The notes under the pieces are model-generated. The model made no database searches. It was not told the origin of the DNA and worked only from the letters and a program-made list of their open reading frames with translations. From Arcanobacterium sp. (lineage in GTDB: Bacteria; Actinomycetota; Actinomycetes; Actinomycetales; Actinomycetaceae), in NCBI GenBank assembly GCA_022768785.1, contig JALELI010000117.1, positions 1 to 33,446 of the forward strand: DNA of 33,446 nt. Direction: 5' to 3'. This document shows positions 8,666-18,928 of the stretch, piece by piece. A program made the translations under genes and the position numbers. Position 1 is the first letter of the stretch. Each line of letters opens with the position of its first letter.

Positions 8666-8707
8666 AGTGGCGGGTGCCTAGCATGAAATAGCTAGGCACC
8701 CGCCACT
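8666..8707 (+). terminator. Strong hairpin terminator-like element
   Basis: AGTGGCGGGTGCCTAGC-atgaaata-GCTAGGCACCCGCCACT, 17-bp perfect stem just after the CDS stop. Confidence 0.8.
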
Positions 8708-8715
8708 CCGTACGA

Positions 8716-8750
8716 GCCTTAAGATCTGCCGTAAAGGCAAATTTTAAGGC
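8716..8750 (-). terminator. Second hairpin in the convergent intergenic region
   Basis: GCCTTAAgATcTGCC-gtaaa-GGCAaATtTTAAGGC. Confidence 0.5.
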
Positions 8751-8795
8751 AGCTGTGCGCAGCTAGACGCCACTTATTAGCTGCCAAAACCGCTG

Positions 8796-9212
8796 TTAGC
8801 GCTGCTGCTCCAGCCAGATTTGCGCCCCTGCGAGCGCGGCATCGCGGGCAGGGCCAGCTGCTCCAAGCAGTGGGAGCACACCGAGCTTACTCATAGTGTT
8901 CACCATTGGTGGCCCTGCATGGCCAGTGATGACGGCATTCACTCCGTGTTCACGCAGGAAGCGTACGATGCGCCCGTGGTGAGTGCCTTCAGGGCCAGTA
9001 TCGTGCAGAGTATCCCAGTTCACTTCATATTCTTTCCATTCTGAGATAGCGCCATCTGCCACGGTGGCTACGGCCATCGAGTGAGCGCGGCCAAGGCCCG
9101 CTCCCACTGAATCTCCAATGACATTGATCGCCACGACCACTGGGGTGGAAGGAGCGGTGCGGGGCGCAGCTGTGCTCTGCGAATCTGATGTGGGGGTATG
9201 TTGTTCATTCAT
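8796..9212 (-). CDS. NifX/NifB-type dinitrogenase iron-molybdenum cofactor biosynthesis domain protein
   Basis: VAINVIGDSVGAGLGRAHSMAVATV...HGVNAVITGHAGPPMVNTMSKLGVLPLLG. Confidence 0.8.
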   Translation of the reverse strand: MNEQHTPTSDSQSTAAPRTAPSTPVVVAINVIGDSVGAGLGRAHSMAVATVADGAISEWKEYEVNWDTLHDTGPEGTHHGRIVRFLREHGVNAVITGHAGPPMVNTMSKLGVLPLLGAAGPARDAALAGAQIWLEQQR

Positions 9213-9316
9213 AATAGCTATTCTAGGACGGGAATACTCGATGTGCTCGTTGAGGTGCAATGAGCCATGTTAGAAGGCCGATGAGACTTTAGAAAGCTTG
9301 GACTAGAGTGCTCAAA

Positions 9317-9337
9317 CATGAGTTTGTTTAACTCAAC
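9317..9337. promoter_or_regulatory. HAIR-like element (candidate HspR operator)
   Basis: CATGAGT-N7-ACTCAAC versus consensus CTTGAGT-N7-ACTCAAG: core TGAGT-N7-ACTCA exact, one mismatch per half-site. Confidence 0.65.
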
Positions 9338-9447
9338 TATTATTGTGGAATAAAAGCTCAACTATTGCGTTCTATTTAACGGATCGGGAAACCGATGAAG
9401 TGCGGTGCTTCGTCTCCCCGAAACTGTGTATGAATGGAGTGATTATC

Positions 9448-9918
9448 ATGGCAATGTTTACAAATGATCCTTTCCGTGGAATTGAACGTATGATGAACCA
9501 AGCGATGCGCACTGCTGCCACCGGCTCTGCAATGGGTATGGATCTCTACCGCTCGGGAGATAACTTTGTGGCGAAATTCGATATGCCAGGGGTAGATCCT
9601 GAATCTATTGATATCGATGTTGATCAGAACGCGCTCACAGTGCGCGCCTCCCGTAAAGGAGATATGGGAGACGACATCAAATGGCTCTCTCGGGAGCGCT
9701 TTGTTGGCACGTTTGCCCGCCAGCTCAGCCTTGGATATGGGCTAGATACCACTAATATCACAGCCGACTATACCGATGGGGTGCTCACCCTCACGATTCC
9801 GGTGGCTGAGGAATCGAAGCCGCGTAAAGTGGCTGTTTCGCACGCTGGAGCGCAAAAAGTGATCAATAGTAGCTCTGCTGAAAGCGAATCCCACAGCGAT
9901 CATTCAGAGCAAAACTGA
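9448..9918 (+). CDS. Hsp20/alpha-crystallin small heat-shock protein
   Basis: MDLYRSGDNFVAKFDMPGVDPESIDIDVDQNALTVRASRK...GVLTLTIPVAEESKPRKV; start at ATGGCAATG after GGAG. Confidence 0.95.
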   Translation: MAMFTNDPFRGIERMMNQAMRTAATGSAMGMDLYRSGDNFVAKFDMPGVDPESIDIDVDQNALTVRASRKGDMGDDIKWLSRERFVGTFARQLSLGYGLDTTNITADYTDGVLTLTIPVAEESKPRKVAVSHAGAQKVINSSSAESESHSDHSEQN

Positions 9919-9981
9919 TAGCTCAGAACAAAACTGATCGCAACACACTATTGGTCTTGTTGTAGTTACTGTGCTGCAATG

Positions 9982-10016
9982 AAGGAGCTCGGCACTTCAT
10001 ACGTGCCGAGCTCCTT
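9982..10016 (+). terminator. Rho-independent-like terminator after hsp20
   Basis: AAGGAGCTCGGCAC-ttcatac-GTGCCGAGCTCCTT followed by T. Confidence 0.8.
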
Positions 10017-10218
10017 TGATCCCAGCACAGGATTCCACGTGATAGCGAGTGGGTTAAAGGCTAGGCGCGTCAGAGGCGCCTTTACAGGGCGCTTCTATCA
10101 CAGAGAACTAGAGAGCCCAAAGAGCCAGGGGCAGGAAAAGACAGCGAAAGATGTAAAAGACGCGGCTCTAAAAAGATGTAAAAGGCGCGGCTAAATTAGA
10201 CACGCCCAAGCAGAACAG

Positions 10219-10285
10219 CCGCCTGAACCCAGAATAACTGCCTAGGCCCCAAATATCCGCCTGAACCCAGAATAGCCGCCCAGGC
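10219..10285. repeat. Imperfect 38-bp-period tandem repeat
   Basis: CCGCCTGAACCCAGAATA(A/G)C(T/C)GCC(T/C)AGGC at 10219 and 10257. Confidence 0.7.
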
Positions 10286-10340
10286 TCAGATAGCCGCCCA
10301 GCCAGGATCTTGCGCGATAGATTTTTCCTACCCCAGATTC

Positions 10341-11135
10341 CTAAATTCCAAGCACATCAGCCAAAAATGCGAGGGTATCTGCTTTTACGTCGTGGAAGTA
10401 TGCCTTGGCGTGGCGAGTGCCAGGCACTAAGCGCACCCATACGGGGAGCTGATGAGCGATGAAAGCTTCTTGTATTGCTAGTACTTCACTCACCGGAGTG
10501 ATCTCGTAATATGAGTTTGTGAACAGCATAGGGCCAGTTTTTCCATTCACGCGGTATACCGGTGAAGAATCGGTGGCCTTGGCTGAATCTCCATTGAAAT
10601 AGTTCAACAAAAACCACTTGTAGAACTGATCTACTGGCCCGATTGGGCCGGTAGGCCCCATAATTTCTGGGTGCTCTTTCACAACCTCTGCTAGTGGTTT
10701 GGCCTCTAGATCGGGGTGCGCGGCCAGCCACACATCATTTTGGAATGTGCCAGAGAGCGACACTCCTGGAATACCAAATCGAATAGCCATTTCAGCGGCT
10801 ATCGTGCCACCCACCGAATAGCCCACCACAGCCAAGCGGGTTCGATCGAAGGGGTATGTGCTAGCTGTGAACCATTCGATAGCATGCGCAATATCTTCAA
10901 TGGGCTGCGGGAAATAAGCATCGGGTGTGAGCGAATAGTTTGGAATGAGGGTGAGATATCCTGCTTCGGCGTAGAAAATGCCCAAATCTTCATCGGCTGA
11001 TTTATCGCCGCCCGCATAGCCTCCTCCGTGAATCACCACCAGCGCCGCTCCGTTTGGCTCACTTGGTTCATAGATATCGGCGGCTAAGCTGCGCTCTGAA
11101 TCAAACACCACATCTTTTGTTGTGCTCACAGGCAT
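10341..11135 (-). CDS. Alpha/beta hydrolase (esterase/lipase-like)
   Basis: VVIHGGGYAGGDKSADED oxyanion motif, AVVGYSVGGTIAAE nucleophile elbow, late TRHAKAYF His. Confidence 0.88.
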   Translation of the reverse strand: MPVSTTKDVVFDSERSLAADIYEPSEPNGAALVVIHGGGYAGGDKSADEDLGIFYAEAGYLTLIPNYSLTPDAYFPQPIEDIAHAIEWFTASTYPFDRTRLAVVGYSVGGTIAAEMAIRFGIPGVSLSGTFQNDVWLAAHPDLEAKPLAEVVKEHPEIMGPTGPIGPVDQFYKWFLLNYFNGDSAKATDSSPVYRVNGKTGPMLFTNSYYEITPVSEVLAIQEAFIAHQLPVWVRLVPGTRHAKAYFHDVKADTLAFLADVLGI

Positions 11136-11462
11136 ATGAACTCCTCTATTTCCTCGATGTGCCGTTAGCATTTGCCTAAGCAGTGGCCTGCGAAGCAGAA
11201 CAACTCCTACGCAGATAGGTTATGGTTGCTGCATAAGGCAGTGCAATAGCGCTAGTGTGCAGACGTGATACATGCCGCGAGAGGGATAGTCTCTCCCACA
11301 GCGAGAGAAGTGGCTAGAGTGCAGATTCGCGTTCGAAGTGCGCCCCTTGATTTCTGCTGTATCACGTCTATTTTATACCGCACTAGTTCTAGTGAGTTAA
11401 GCATGAAAACTAGTGCAGCAGAGTATCACGGCTGTTCCAGGAACAAATTAGCTGCTATAAAA

Positions 11463-11517
11463 TACCAGTTGGTGCATAATCTGCTCAGCACACACACTCA
11501 GCACACAATCAACTGGT
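11463..11517 (-). terminator. Large-loop inverted repeat at the 3' end of the lysophospholipase-like gene
   Basis: ACCAGTTG...CAACTGGT with ATTTTAT following on the minus strand; loop contains two CTCAGCACACA copies. Confidence 0.4.
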
Positions 11518-12441
11518 GAGAGTGGCAAGCCAGGCAGAGAAATCACTCCACACCTGAGCTTTATCCGTTTCATTGAAAATTTCATGTCGATCAGCGGGAT
11601 AGATATGAGACGTAATCTGCTTGCTGCCTGCATGCTGATATTGCTGCGCAATGGCGCGCACGGCTCGCGCGCCTCCCACAGGATCGAGCTCCCCAGATGC
11701 GATATAGAGCGGCAGCTGCGCTGGCACAGCAAAGGCGGCTGGCTCATTCACAGCACGAATTCCGCTCAGTAGATGGAAAAAGAACGCATTGCTCGCCACA
11801 AACCCACACAGCGGATCGGCAATATAAGAATCCACATTGCTGCGATCGCGCGAGAGCCAATCGAAGAGAGTGCGGTGTTCAAACGGCTTGTTGTAGGGCC
11901 CAAAGGCGAGCGCATTGAGCAACATAGCCTGCTTGCGGGGGCGAATAGTGCTGAGCATACGTGCCAGAGACAGCCCTACGGTGCCTAATGCTCCAGGCCA
12001 GATTCCAGTGCCAACAATAGCTGCTCCCGCTAGCCCGGCCGCATAGCGAGTGAGATAACTACGCACTAAAAAGGAGCCCATCGAGTGCCCAAACAGCACA
12101 TATGGAACGCCGGGATAGCGCTCAGTTGCATAGGTGCGCACCGCGTGCAGATCGTCCACTATGTCATTCCAAGTGACGCCGTTTCCAAAATAGCCGAGGG
12201 GGTTGCGGCTATTGGCGCTGAGGCCATGGCCGCGATGGTCAGCTCCAACAACGGTGTAGCCTTGCTGCGTGAGATATTCAGCGAGTGGGGCATAGCGCCC
12301 GAGATGTTCCACCATGCCGTGCGCTAGCTGTACGACGGCGAGTGGTACAGGAGCTGAGCCGTCGTCTGCAGGCGCTGGCGTCCACTCGTAGTAACGCAGC
12401 GTGGTGGGGTGTGCCCCGGAAATTGTGAGTTCGTTGTGCAT
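11509..12441 (-). CDS. Alpha/beta hydrolase, lysophospholipase/monoacylglycerol lipase-like
   Basis: QLAHGMVEHLGRYAPLAEYLTQQGYTVVGADHRGHGLS, LFGHSMGSFLVRSYL, GELDPVGG. Confidence 0.92.
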   Translation of the reverse strand: MHNELTISGAHPTTLRYYEWTPAPADDGSAPVPLAVVQLAHGMVEHLGRYAPLAEYLTQQGYTVVGADHRGHGLSANSRNPLGYFGNGVTWNDIVDDLHAVRTYATERYPGVPYVLFGHSMGSFLVRSYLTRYAAGLAGAAIVGTGIWPGALGTVGLSLARMLSTIRPRKQAMLLNALAFGPYNKPFEHRTLFDWLSRDRSNVDSYIADPLCGFVASNAFFFHLLSGIRAVNEPAAFAVPAQLPLYIASGELDPVGGARAVRAIAQQYQHAGSKQITSHIYPADRHEIFNETDKAQVWSDFSAWLATLTS

Positions 12442-12647
12442 TGTTCCTCCCGATGAGCGGCATATTTGAGGCTCTGCAGTGAGCACCGTTGCCTAGCACT
12501 ACCTCCTACCGCTTGGATAGTTTGCTACTAGATATTTTACGCGCCAATGGCGCTAGCATGTGGAAAAAAAGGGGAGCCATCACTCGGCGCTACATCGCTG
12601 TGTGGCGCGGTGTGTATCGAGGGGAGCTGGTGTGCGAGAATGGCGCC

Positions 12648-14096
12648 ATGCGATACGTTTCCACTCGTTCAACTTACGGCGCATCGAGCGCATTTTCAGA
12701 TATCTTGCTTGAAGGGTTGGCGGCAGATGGAGGGCTCTATGTGCCAGAAGCATATCCCCAGCTCACCGATGCGGCACTCACACAACTGCGCTCTGCGTTT
12801 TATGAGCGCGGGTATGCGGGCCTTGCGGCCGAGGTGATGGCGTTTTTTGTGAATGATATCCCGCGCGGAGATTTAGAAGCGCTAGCTGCTCGGGCATACA
12901 CAGCAGAAAAATTTGGTTCGAGCAGCGTAGTAACGGCCACTCGTGTGGGGGAGAGCTCGCTCTGGATTGGGCACGTATCTAACGGCCCCACAGCTGCGTT
13001 CAAAGACATGGCCATGCAGCTGCTCGGTGAGCTCTTTGAATACGAATTAGAGCGCTGCGGTGCCACTCTGAATATCCTGGGAGCCACAAGTGGAGACACC
13101 GGATCTGCAGCAGAGTATGCGCTGCGTGGGCGGAACGGGATTGCCGTGTTTATGCTCACGCCAGCCGGGAGAATGACTCCATTCCAGCGCGCACAGATGT
13201 TTTCGCTGATGGATCCCAATATTGTGAATGTGGCTGTTGATGGAGTGTTCGACGATTGCCAAGAGATCGTGAAAGCGGTGAACGCCGATGCGGAGTTCAA
13301 AATGCGCCACCACATTGGGGCGGTGAATTCGATTAACTGGGCTCGGCTTATGGCACAGGTGGTGTACTACGTGGCGCTGTGGATCCAGCTCACTGAGCGT
13401 AACAGCGAGCTAGTGAGCTTCGCGGTGCCGAGCGGTAATTTCGGCAATATCTGTGCGGGGCATATTGCCCGCTCAATGGGGATACCGATCGATAAGCTGA
13501 TCGTGGCCACCAATGAAAACGATGTGCTCGATCAATTTTTCCGCACGGGGTGCTATCGGGTGCGCGCCGCAAGCGAGGTGGCGAAAACTTCGAGCCCATC
13601 AATGGATATTGCAAAAGCCTCAAATTTTGAGCGCTTTGTGTTCGATCTTCTTGGGCGTGACGGCGCTCGGGTGCGCGAGCTCTTTGGGGTAGCACTTGCA
13701 CGGAACGGAGAGTTTTCACTCGCGGGCACGCCGGAGTTTGCGGCAATTGAGCATGATTATGGATTCATATCTGGGGCCTCAACCCACGCTGATCGGATCG
13801 CGCATATCCGAGAACTATGGGAAGAGTATGGGGTTCTGATCGATCCGCACACGGCAGATGGTGTGCACGTGGCAAGCCAGTTTGCTAATTCCGTAGATAC
13901 CCCGATTGTGGTGCTAGAAACGGCATTGCCAGTGAAGTTTGAACAGACGATCCGTGAAGCTATCGGCTCAGTGCCGCCAACGCCGGCGCTTTTTGCCGGT
14001 ATTGAGCAGGGGGAACGGCGAGTGCTGGAGCTGCCCAATAGCGTGGCTGCCGTGAAAGAGCTGATTGCGAAGTTCGATGCCGCCACCGAGCGCTAA
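12648..14096 (+). CDS. thrC: Threonine synthase
   Basis: MRYVSTRSTYGASSAFSDILLEGLAADGGLYVPE, GPTAAFKDMAMQLLG PLP-lysine motif, GATSGDTGSAAEYA, SINWARLMAQVVYY, VPSGNFGNICAG. Confidence 0.96.
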   Translation: MRYVSTRSTYGASSAFSDILLEGLAADGGLYVPEAYPQLTDAALTQLRSAFYERGYAGLAAEVMAFFVNDIPRGDLEALAARAYTAEKFGSSSVVTATRVGESSLWIGHVSNGPTAAFKDMAMQLLGELFEYELERCGATLNILGATSGDTGSAAEYALRGRNGIAVFMLTPAGRMTPFQRAQMFSLMDPNIVNVAVDGVFDDCQEIVKAVNADAEFKMRHHIGAVNSINWARLMAQVVYYVALWIQLTERNSELVSFAVPSGNFGNICAGHIARSMGIPIDKLIVATNENDVLDQFFRTGCYRVRAASEVAKTSSPSMDIAKASNFERFVFDLLGRDGARVRELFGVALARNGEFSLAGTPEFAAIEHDYGFISGASTHADRIAHIRELWEEYGVLIDPHTADGVHVASQFANSVDTPIVVLETALPVKFEQTIREAIGSVPPTPALFAGIEQGERRVLELPNSVAAVKELIAKFDAATER

Positions 14097-14151
14097 TATG
14101 CGCGGCTGCCATAAGCTCCTGCTCTGGTGCTGGCGCTGTGCATACTGATAT

Positions 14152-14190
14152 GGGTGTGGGAGAAATCCTCAGAGGATTTCTCCCACACCC
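14152..14190 (+). terminator. Strong terminator hairpin between convergent thrC and the OPT gene
   Basis: GGGTGTGGGAGAAATCC-tcaga-GGATTTCTCCCACACCC, 17-bp perfect stem. Confidence 0.85.
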
Positions 14191-14217
14191 ACGCATTATC
14201 AGCTATAAAGCTGTCGC

Positions 14218-16227
14218 TCACTGATGAGCAGCCAGCTCCGAGGGGAGAGGCTGATTCGACTTCTGTTTCACCCAGCGGTAGCTCACCACTACTACAGCGA
14301 TGAAGAGAATCAAACCGATCACTTTGCCAGCGCTGCCGAAGGAATCTGGTATCACGCCAAGGAAATCAGGATTACCACTCGCGCCGATCAAAGCAGCATT
14401 CAAGATACCAAAGAGCGAATCGCCCACAATCAAGCCAGTAGCCAGCAGCACGCCGTAGCGCTTAGAGCGCTCTGGATTAGCCTGTTTAGCTGCCCAGCGA
14501 TCATAGGCAAAGCCGGTGAATGCGCCGATAGCTACCATCAACGTGGTGGAGATATTCAGATACATACCCATGCCCACAGCGAGAGGAGCTAAATGATACT
14601 TGGTGGTTTTGCCGAGAATCTCATCAACGATTACCACAACCACGCCGATAATGGCTCCGATACCGAAGAGGTTCCACTGCATAGAACCGCCGAAGATACC
14701 GCTCGAAATAGCCGAGAGCAAAGTAGCTTGTGGAGCCTGGAGGGCGTTTGCCACATCGCCACCAGCTGGGCCAATGAGTTCGCCTTTAACGCTGAGGAAA
14801 CCGAAGCTATTCATCAAGAGCTGCAGTACTGGTGGGATCACGATTGACCCGAACACCACGCCAATAATCAGAGCCACCTGCTGCTTCCACGGGGTAGCGC
14901 CAACCAGTTGGCCAGTCTTGAGATCCTGCAAGTTGTCGTTAGAAATCGTGGCAATGCCAAAGACAATTGCTGTAGTAAACAGCGTATATGCCGTGAGCTC
15001 AGTGGGGTGCGTCTGGGCCTCGTTGCCAGTGACGAACAAGATCAACAGTGCTGCAGCCACCACCACGATGATGCCCACACCGGAAATCGGTGAGTTAGAA
15101 GCGCCGATCAATCCAGCCATATAGCCGCAGATCGAGGCTACGATCAGGCCGATAAGCAGCACGAAGATAATGCTCAGCATAATGAGTGCGCCGGTGTGGT
15201 GTGAAATGGGTGAGCCCTGCAAGAAGAGCCAGAGCAAAATTCCGATCGGAATCATCGAAACAAGCGTGATGAGAGCTACATACTTGAAGGGGATATCCTG
15301 CTCGGTGATCGGCAAGGTTTCTCCGGCCTCACGTTTCTTCGATGAAGCGAGAGACTCTTTAATGCCCTTAATGATGGGGCCGATAATCTTGAGAAGCGTC
15401 CACACGGCAGCCACTGCCATGGCGCCAGCGCCGATCATACGCACATCGGAGCTGAATACTTTACCAACGATATCTGCGAGATCGCCGCCCTGTGCCATAG
15501 CAGGAACTGTGAGCACTGGAAGCAGAATTCCATAGGCGAGCACAAACCCTACAGCCATTGCCAAGCCTACAGCTGGCCCCACCAAATGCCCCACGCCCAT
15601 CAGAGCGAGAGAGAGTGAGCCACCTACCATCGTGGCGCCAGCGCCCACTCGGAACGGTACTGATATTGAGCCAGCCACAGCTTTCATAGCCGCGAGCAAA
15701 CCGTATCCGGCAGAGGCGATGCCTCCCCAAATAATGATGAGTAGGCCGCGGTGATTTTCTTCAGCAGATCCATTCGTATCGCCCACCTTGAGCACTTCAG
15801 CGGCGGCTACGCCCTCCGGGTATGGAAGATCAGAACCAGTCACCAGTGCGCGGCGTAGTGGGATTGAATAGGTGACGCCGAGAATGCCACCTACGAGCGT
15901 GACGGCGGTGGTCTCCCAGAATGGGAAGCCACTCCAATAGCCCACCATCACCAAACCTGGTAATACGAAAATGATTGCCGAGAGCGTGCCAGCTGCAGAA
16001 GCAATCGTCTGCACAATGTTGTTTTCCACCACAGTGTGGTCTGCAAACTTGCGCAAAGCAGCCATAGAGATCACAGCTGCTGGAATAGAGGTAGCAAACG
16101 TGAGGCCCACCTTCAGGCCAAGATATGCATTAGCTGCAGTGAATACTAAGGTGATTAAGCCACCGATGATCACTGCTCGAATCGTCAATTCCTTAACGGA
16201 ACTGCGAGGTTTCGTTTGTTGCGTCAT
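14218..16227 (-). CDS. OPT-family oligopeptide transporter
   Basis: About 669 aa, many TM segments; LTIRAVIIGGLITLVFTAANAYLGLKVGLTFATSIPAAVISM, SDLPYPEGVAAAEVLKVG, ISNDNLQDLKTGQLVGATPWKQQ. Confidence 0.93.
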   Translation of the reverse strand: MTQQTKPRSSVKELTIRAVIIGGLITLVFTAANAYLGLKVGLTFATSIPAAVISMAALRKFADHTVVENNIVQTIASAAGTLSAIIFVLPGLVMVGYWSGFPFWETTAVTLVGGILGVTYSIPLRRALVTGSDLPYPEGVAAAEVLKVGDTNGSAEENHRGLLIIIWGGIASAGYGLLAAMKAVAGSISVPFRVGAGATMVGGSLSLALMGVGHLVGPAVGLAMAVGFVLAYGILLPVLTVPAMAQGGDLADIVGKVFSSDVRMIGAGAMAVAAVWTLLKIIGPIIKGIKESLASSKKREAGETLPITEQDIPFKYVALITLVSMIPIGILLWLFLQGSPISHHTGALIMLSIIFVLLIGLIVASICGYMAGLIGASNSPISGVGIIVVVAAALLILFVTGNEAQTHPTELTAYTLFTTAIVFGIATISNDNLQDLKTGQLVGATPWKQQVALIIGVVFGSIVIPPVLQLLMNSFGFLSVKGELIGPAGGDVANALQAPQATLLSAISSGIFGGSMQWNLFGIGAIIGVVVVIVDEILGKTTKYHLAPLAVGMGMYLNISTTLMVAIGAFTGFAYDRWAAKQANPERSKRYGVLLATGLIVGDSLFGILNAALIGASGNPDFLGVIPDSFGSAGKVIGLILFIAVVVVSYRWVKQKSNQPLPSELAAHQ

Positions 16228-16447
16228 ACGTTTTGTTCTTTCCAGTGAATGCGGTACAGCAGTGAAATCTTTCATCTCAACGCAGAAAACCGCTAACGAA
16301 CGGCACTATTATGCCTCTCAGGCGAGGAAACTTTGAAATTTTGCAGCGCTAAAATCAGAAATAAGGCCCTCTAAAGGCTGCTTGTTTTCCCTCAAACTAC
16401 ACGTCAGACGCTGGGAAAAGTGCGTGGGCAAGCCGCTGATTGAAAAG

Positions 16448-16511
16448 GTGGGATCGGTGAGAATCTCAGCTATCTGCACTGCGCGTGGATAACTCAGCTC
16501 ACCGATCCCAC
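16448..16511 (-). terminator. Terminator of glpK
   Basis: GTGGGATCGGTGAG (16448-16461) / CTCACCGATCCCAC (16498-16511), 14-bp perfect arms; minus strand continues CTTTTC. Confidence 0.75.
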
Positions 16512-16546
16512 TTGTTAGCTGCCGCCACTACAGCGGCAATTTGGTA

Positions 16547-18055
16547 TCACTCCACCCAGTCAAGCGTGCGATCCACGGCCTTCCTCCATTGGTGAATTTG
16601 GTGATCGCGTTGAGCGTCGTCCATTGCGGGCTCCCATCGCCGTGCTTCTTGCCAGTTGGCGATTACATCTGCTTCTCCGCTCCAGAATCCCACCGCAATT
16701 CCAGCCGCATATGCGGCTCCCAAAGCCGTTGTTTCAGCCACTTTAGGGAGCACAACGGTGGTATCCAAAATGTCACTCTGGAATTGCATCAACAAATTGT
16801 TCGCCGTCATGCCGCCATCTACGCGAAGCTCGCCAAGTTTCACGCCGGAATCCGCTTCCATCGCGTCGAGAACTTCGCGCGTTTGGAATGCGGTGGCTTC
16901 CAGAGCGGCGCGGGCGATATGTGCTTTCGTATTGTAGCGGGTCATACCCACGATCACGCCGCGGGCATCGCCGCGCCAGTAGGGAGCAAAGAGCCCTGAG
17001 AACGCTGGCACAAAATACACTCCGCCGTTGTCGGCTACCGATCTGGCAAGTGCCTCGACTTCTCCAGAGCTCTTGATGATCTGCAGGTTGTCGCGTAGCC
17101 ACTGAATGAGAGATCCGGTGACGGCGATAGATCCTTCTAGTGCGTAAACAGGCTTGCGATCTCCAATCTGATAGCAGACTGTGGTGATGAGGCCATTATT
17201 GGAGAACTGCGGCTCTTCCCCGGTGTTCATAAGCATGAAGCAGCCAGTTCCATAAGTGTTTTTCGCCATACCAGGATCAAAGCATGCCTGGCCAAACGTG
17301 GCTGCTTGCTGATCGCCGAGATCTCCGGCCACCGGCACACCAGGTAGCAAGCCGCTCTGGCGCCCATATCCGTACACCTCCGCTGAACTCTTGATCTCAG
17401 GAAGCATACTCATGGGGATTCCTGCAATTTCGCAAATATCTTCGCGCCAGCTGAGAGTGCGCAAATCCATCAGCATTGTGCGAGAAGCGTTCGTCACATC
17501 TGTCACATGGATACCGCCATTAGGGCCACCAGTGAGATTCCAAATCACCCAGGTGTCTGGATTGCCGAAGAGAAGATCACCCGCTTCAGCTTTCTCCCGG
17601 GCCCCTGGCACATTTTCCAAAATCCACATGAGCTTCGTGATTGAGGCATAGGTAGAGAGAGTTTCGCCCACAATAAAGCGGAAGCGATCTTCCCCACCGT
17701 CACGAGCCAAACGATCTACGATATCCTGCGAGCGGGTATCCTGCCAGACGATTGCGTTGTAAATTGGTTTGCCAGTGAGCCGATCCCATACGATCGTGGT
17801 TTCGCGCTGATTCGTGATTCCAACAGCAACAATCTCGTGATGGTTGGTTTCTGCTGTGGAGAGCGCTTCGCCAACCACTTTTCGGGTGTTCTCCCAGATT
17901 TCAGAAGGGTCATGCTCCACCCAACCGGCATGTGGGAAGATCTGCTGATGCTCAAGCTGCCCCACAGATACAATCTCTCCAGCGTGATTGAAGAGAATAG
18001 CACGGGTGGAGGTGGTGCCTTGGTCGATAGCCAACACGTATTTCTTTTCTAACAT
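16547..18055 (-). CDS. glpK: Glycerol kinase
   Basis: [89 protein letters not shown]. Confidence 0.98.
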   Translation of the reverse strand: MLEKKYVLAIDQGTTSTRAILFNHAGEIVSVGQLEHQQIFPHAGWVEHDPSEIWENTRKVVGEALSTAETNHHEIVAVGITNQRETTIVWDRLTGKPIYNAIVWQDTRSQDIVDRLARDGGEDRFRFIVGETLSTYASITKLMWILENVPGAREKAEAGDLLFGNPDTWVIWNLTGGPNGGIHVTDVTNASRTMLMDLRTLSWREDICEIAGIPMSMLPEIKSSAEVYGYGRQSGLLPGVPVAGDLGDQQAATFGQACFDPGMAKNTYGTGCFMLMNTGEEPQFSNNGLITTVCYQIGDRKPVYALEGSIAVTGSLIQWLRDNLQIIKSSGEVEALARSVADNGGVYFVPAFSGLFAPYWRGDARGVIVGMTRYNTKAHIARAALEATAFQTREVLDAMEADSGVKLGELRVDGGMTANNLLMQFQSDILDTTVVLPKVAETTALGAAYAAGIAVGFWSGEADVIANWQEARRWEPAMDDAQRDHQIHQWRKAVDRTLDWVE

Positions 18056-18110
18056 TATTAAATCCTTTTGCACGTCGTTGTGAACATTAGATATCTGAAT
18101 AGTATGTGCT

Positions 18111-18854
18111 TTAGCTGGCGAGCACTCCGAAAGCGGGGCCAAAAATAGCTCCCGCGAGCACTCCGCCAACGATCGGGCCTACGATAGGCACCCATGCATA
18201 GCCCCAATCGGAGCCGCCCTTGCCTTTGATGGGGAGTATAGCGTGAGCAATGCGCGGGCCAAGATCACGAACTGGGTTGATTGCATATCCTGTGGGGCCG
18301 CCGAGTGATGCGCCGATAGAGACGATCACCAGAGCAACTCCGAGAGGCCCGAGGCCAGATTGGGTATAGCCAGAGAGCATCACCCATGCAACGAGCACAA
18401 ATGTGGCGATCGCTTCGGTAAGCACATTCCAGCCATAAGAGCGGATAGCTGGGCTCGTGGCGAAAGTGCCGAGCTTATCAGCTGGCCCTTCATGCTCGTC
18501 ATAGAGTTGCTTAAACGCTAGCCACGCTGCGATTGCCCCCACGATGGCGCCGAGGAGCTGAGCCACAATATAAGTGGTTGTGGTGGCAGCGGTGATCGGG
18601 ATACCCGGCATAAATTCAGATTTCCCGGATACTACGAATCCCAGTGTGACGGCGGGATTGAGATGAGCTCCGGTGGCGTAGGCCACGTAGACGCCCACGA
18701 ATACGGCGAGCCCCCACCCGAAGTTGATCAGGAGCCAGCCGCCGCCCACTGCTTTAGATTTGCGCAGCGTGACGTTTGCGCAAACGCCCACGCCGAGGAG
18801 GAGCAAAAAAGCTGTTCCAATAAACTCGGAGAGGAAAATTTGAGGAAGAGACAT
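18111..18854 (-). CDS. glpF: MIP-family glycerol uptake facilitator
   Basis: [32 protein letters not shown] first [16 protein letters not shown] second NPx motif; adjacent to glpK. Confidence 0.95.
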   Translation of the reverse strand: MSLPQIFLSEFIGTAFLLLLGVGVCANVTLRKSKAVGGGWLLINFGWGLAVFVGVYVAYATGAHLNPAVTLGFVVSGKSEFMPGIPITAATTTTYIVAQLLGAIVGAIAAWLAFKQLYDEHEGPADKLGTFATSPAIRSYGWNVLTEAIATFVLVAWVMLSGYTQSGLGPLGVALVIVSIGASLGGPTGYAINPVRDLGPRIAHAILPIKGKGGSDWGYAWVPIVGPIVGGVLAGAIFGPAFGVLAS

Positions 18855-18928
18855 ATGTCCCCTTTCTAAAAAGGGATACACATCGTTGTGCATCCATATT
18901 AATTTTTTGGGCTTATGCTGCTAGGGAA

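Noticed and set aside
8796-9212. Nitrogen fixation locus suggested by the NifX-like domain
   Set aside because: Stand-alone NifX/NifB-domain proteins are widespread in non-diazotrophs and no other nif genes are present.
9979-10194. 71-aa ORF after hsp20
   Set aside because: It starts within a clear terminator hairpin and runs through degenerate tandem repeats.
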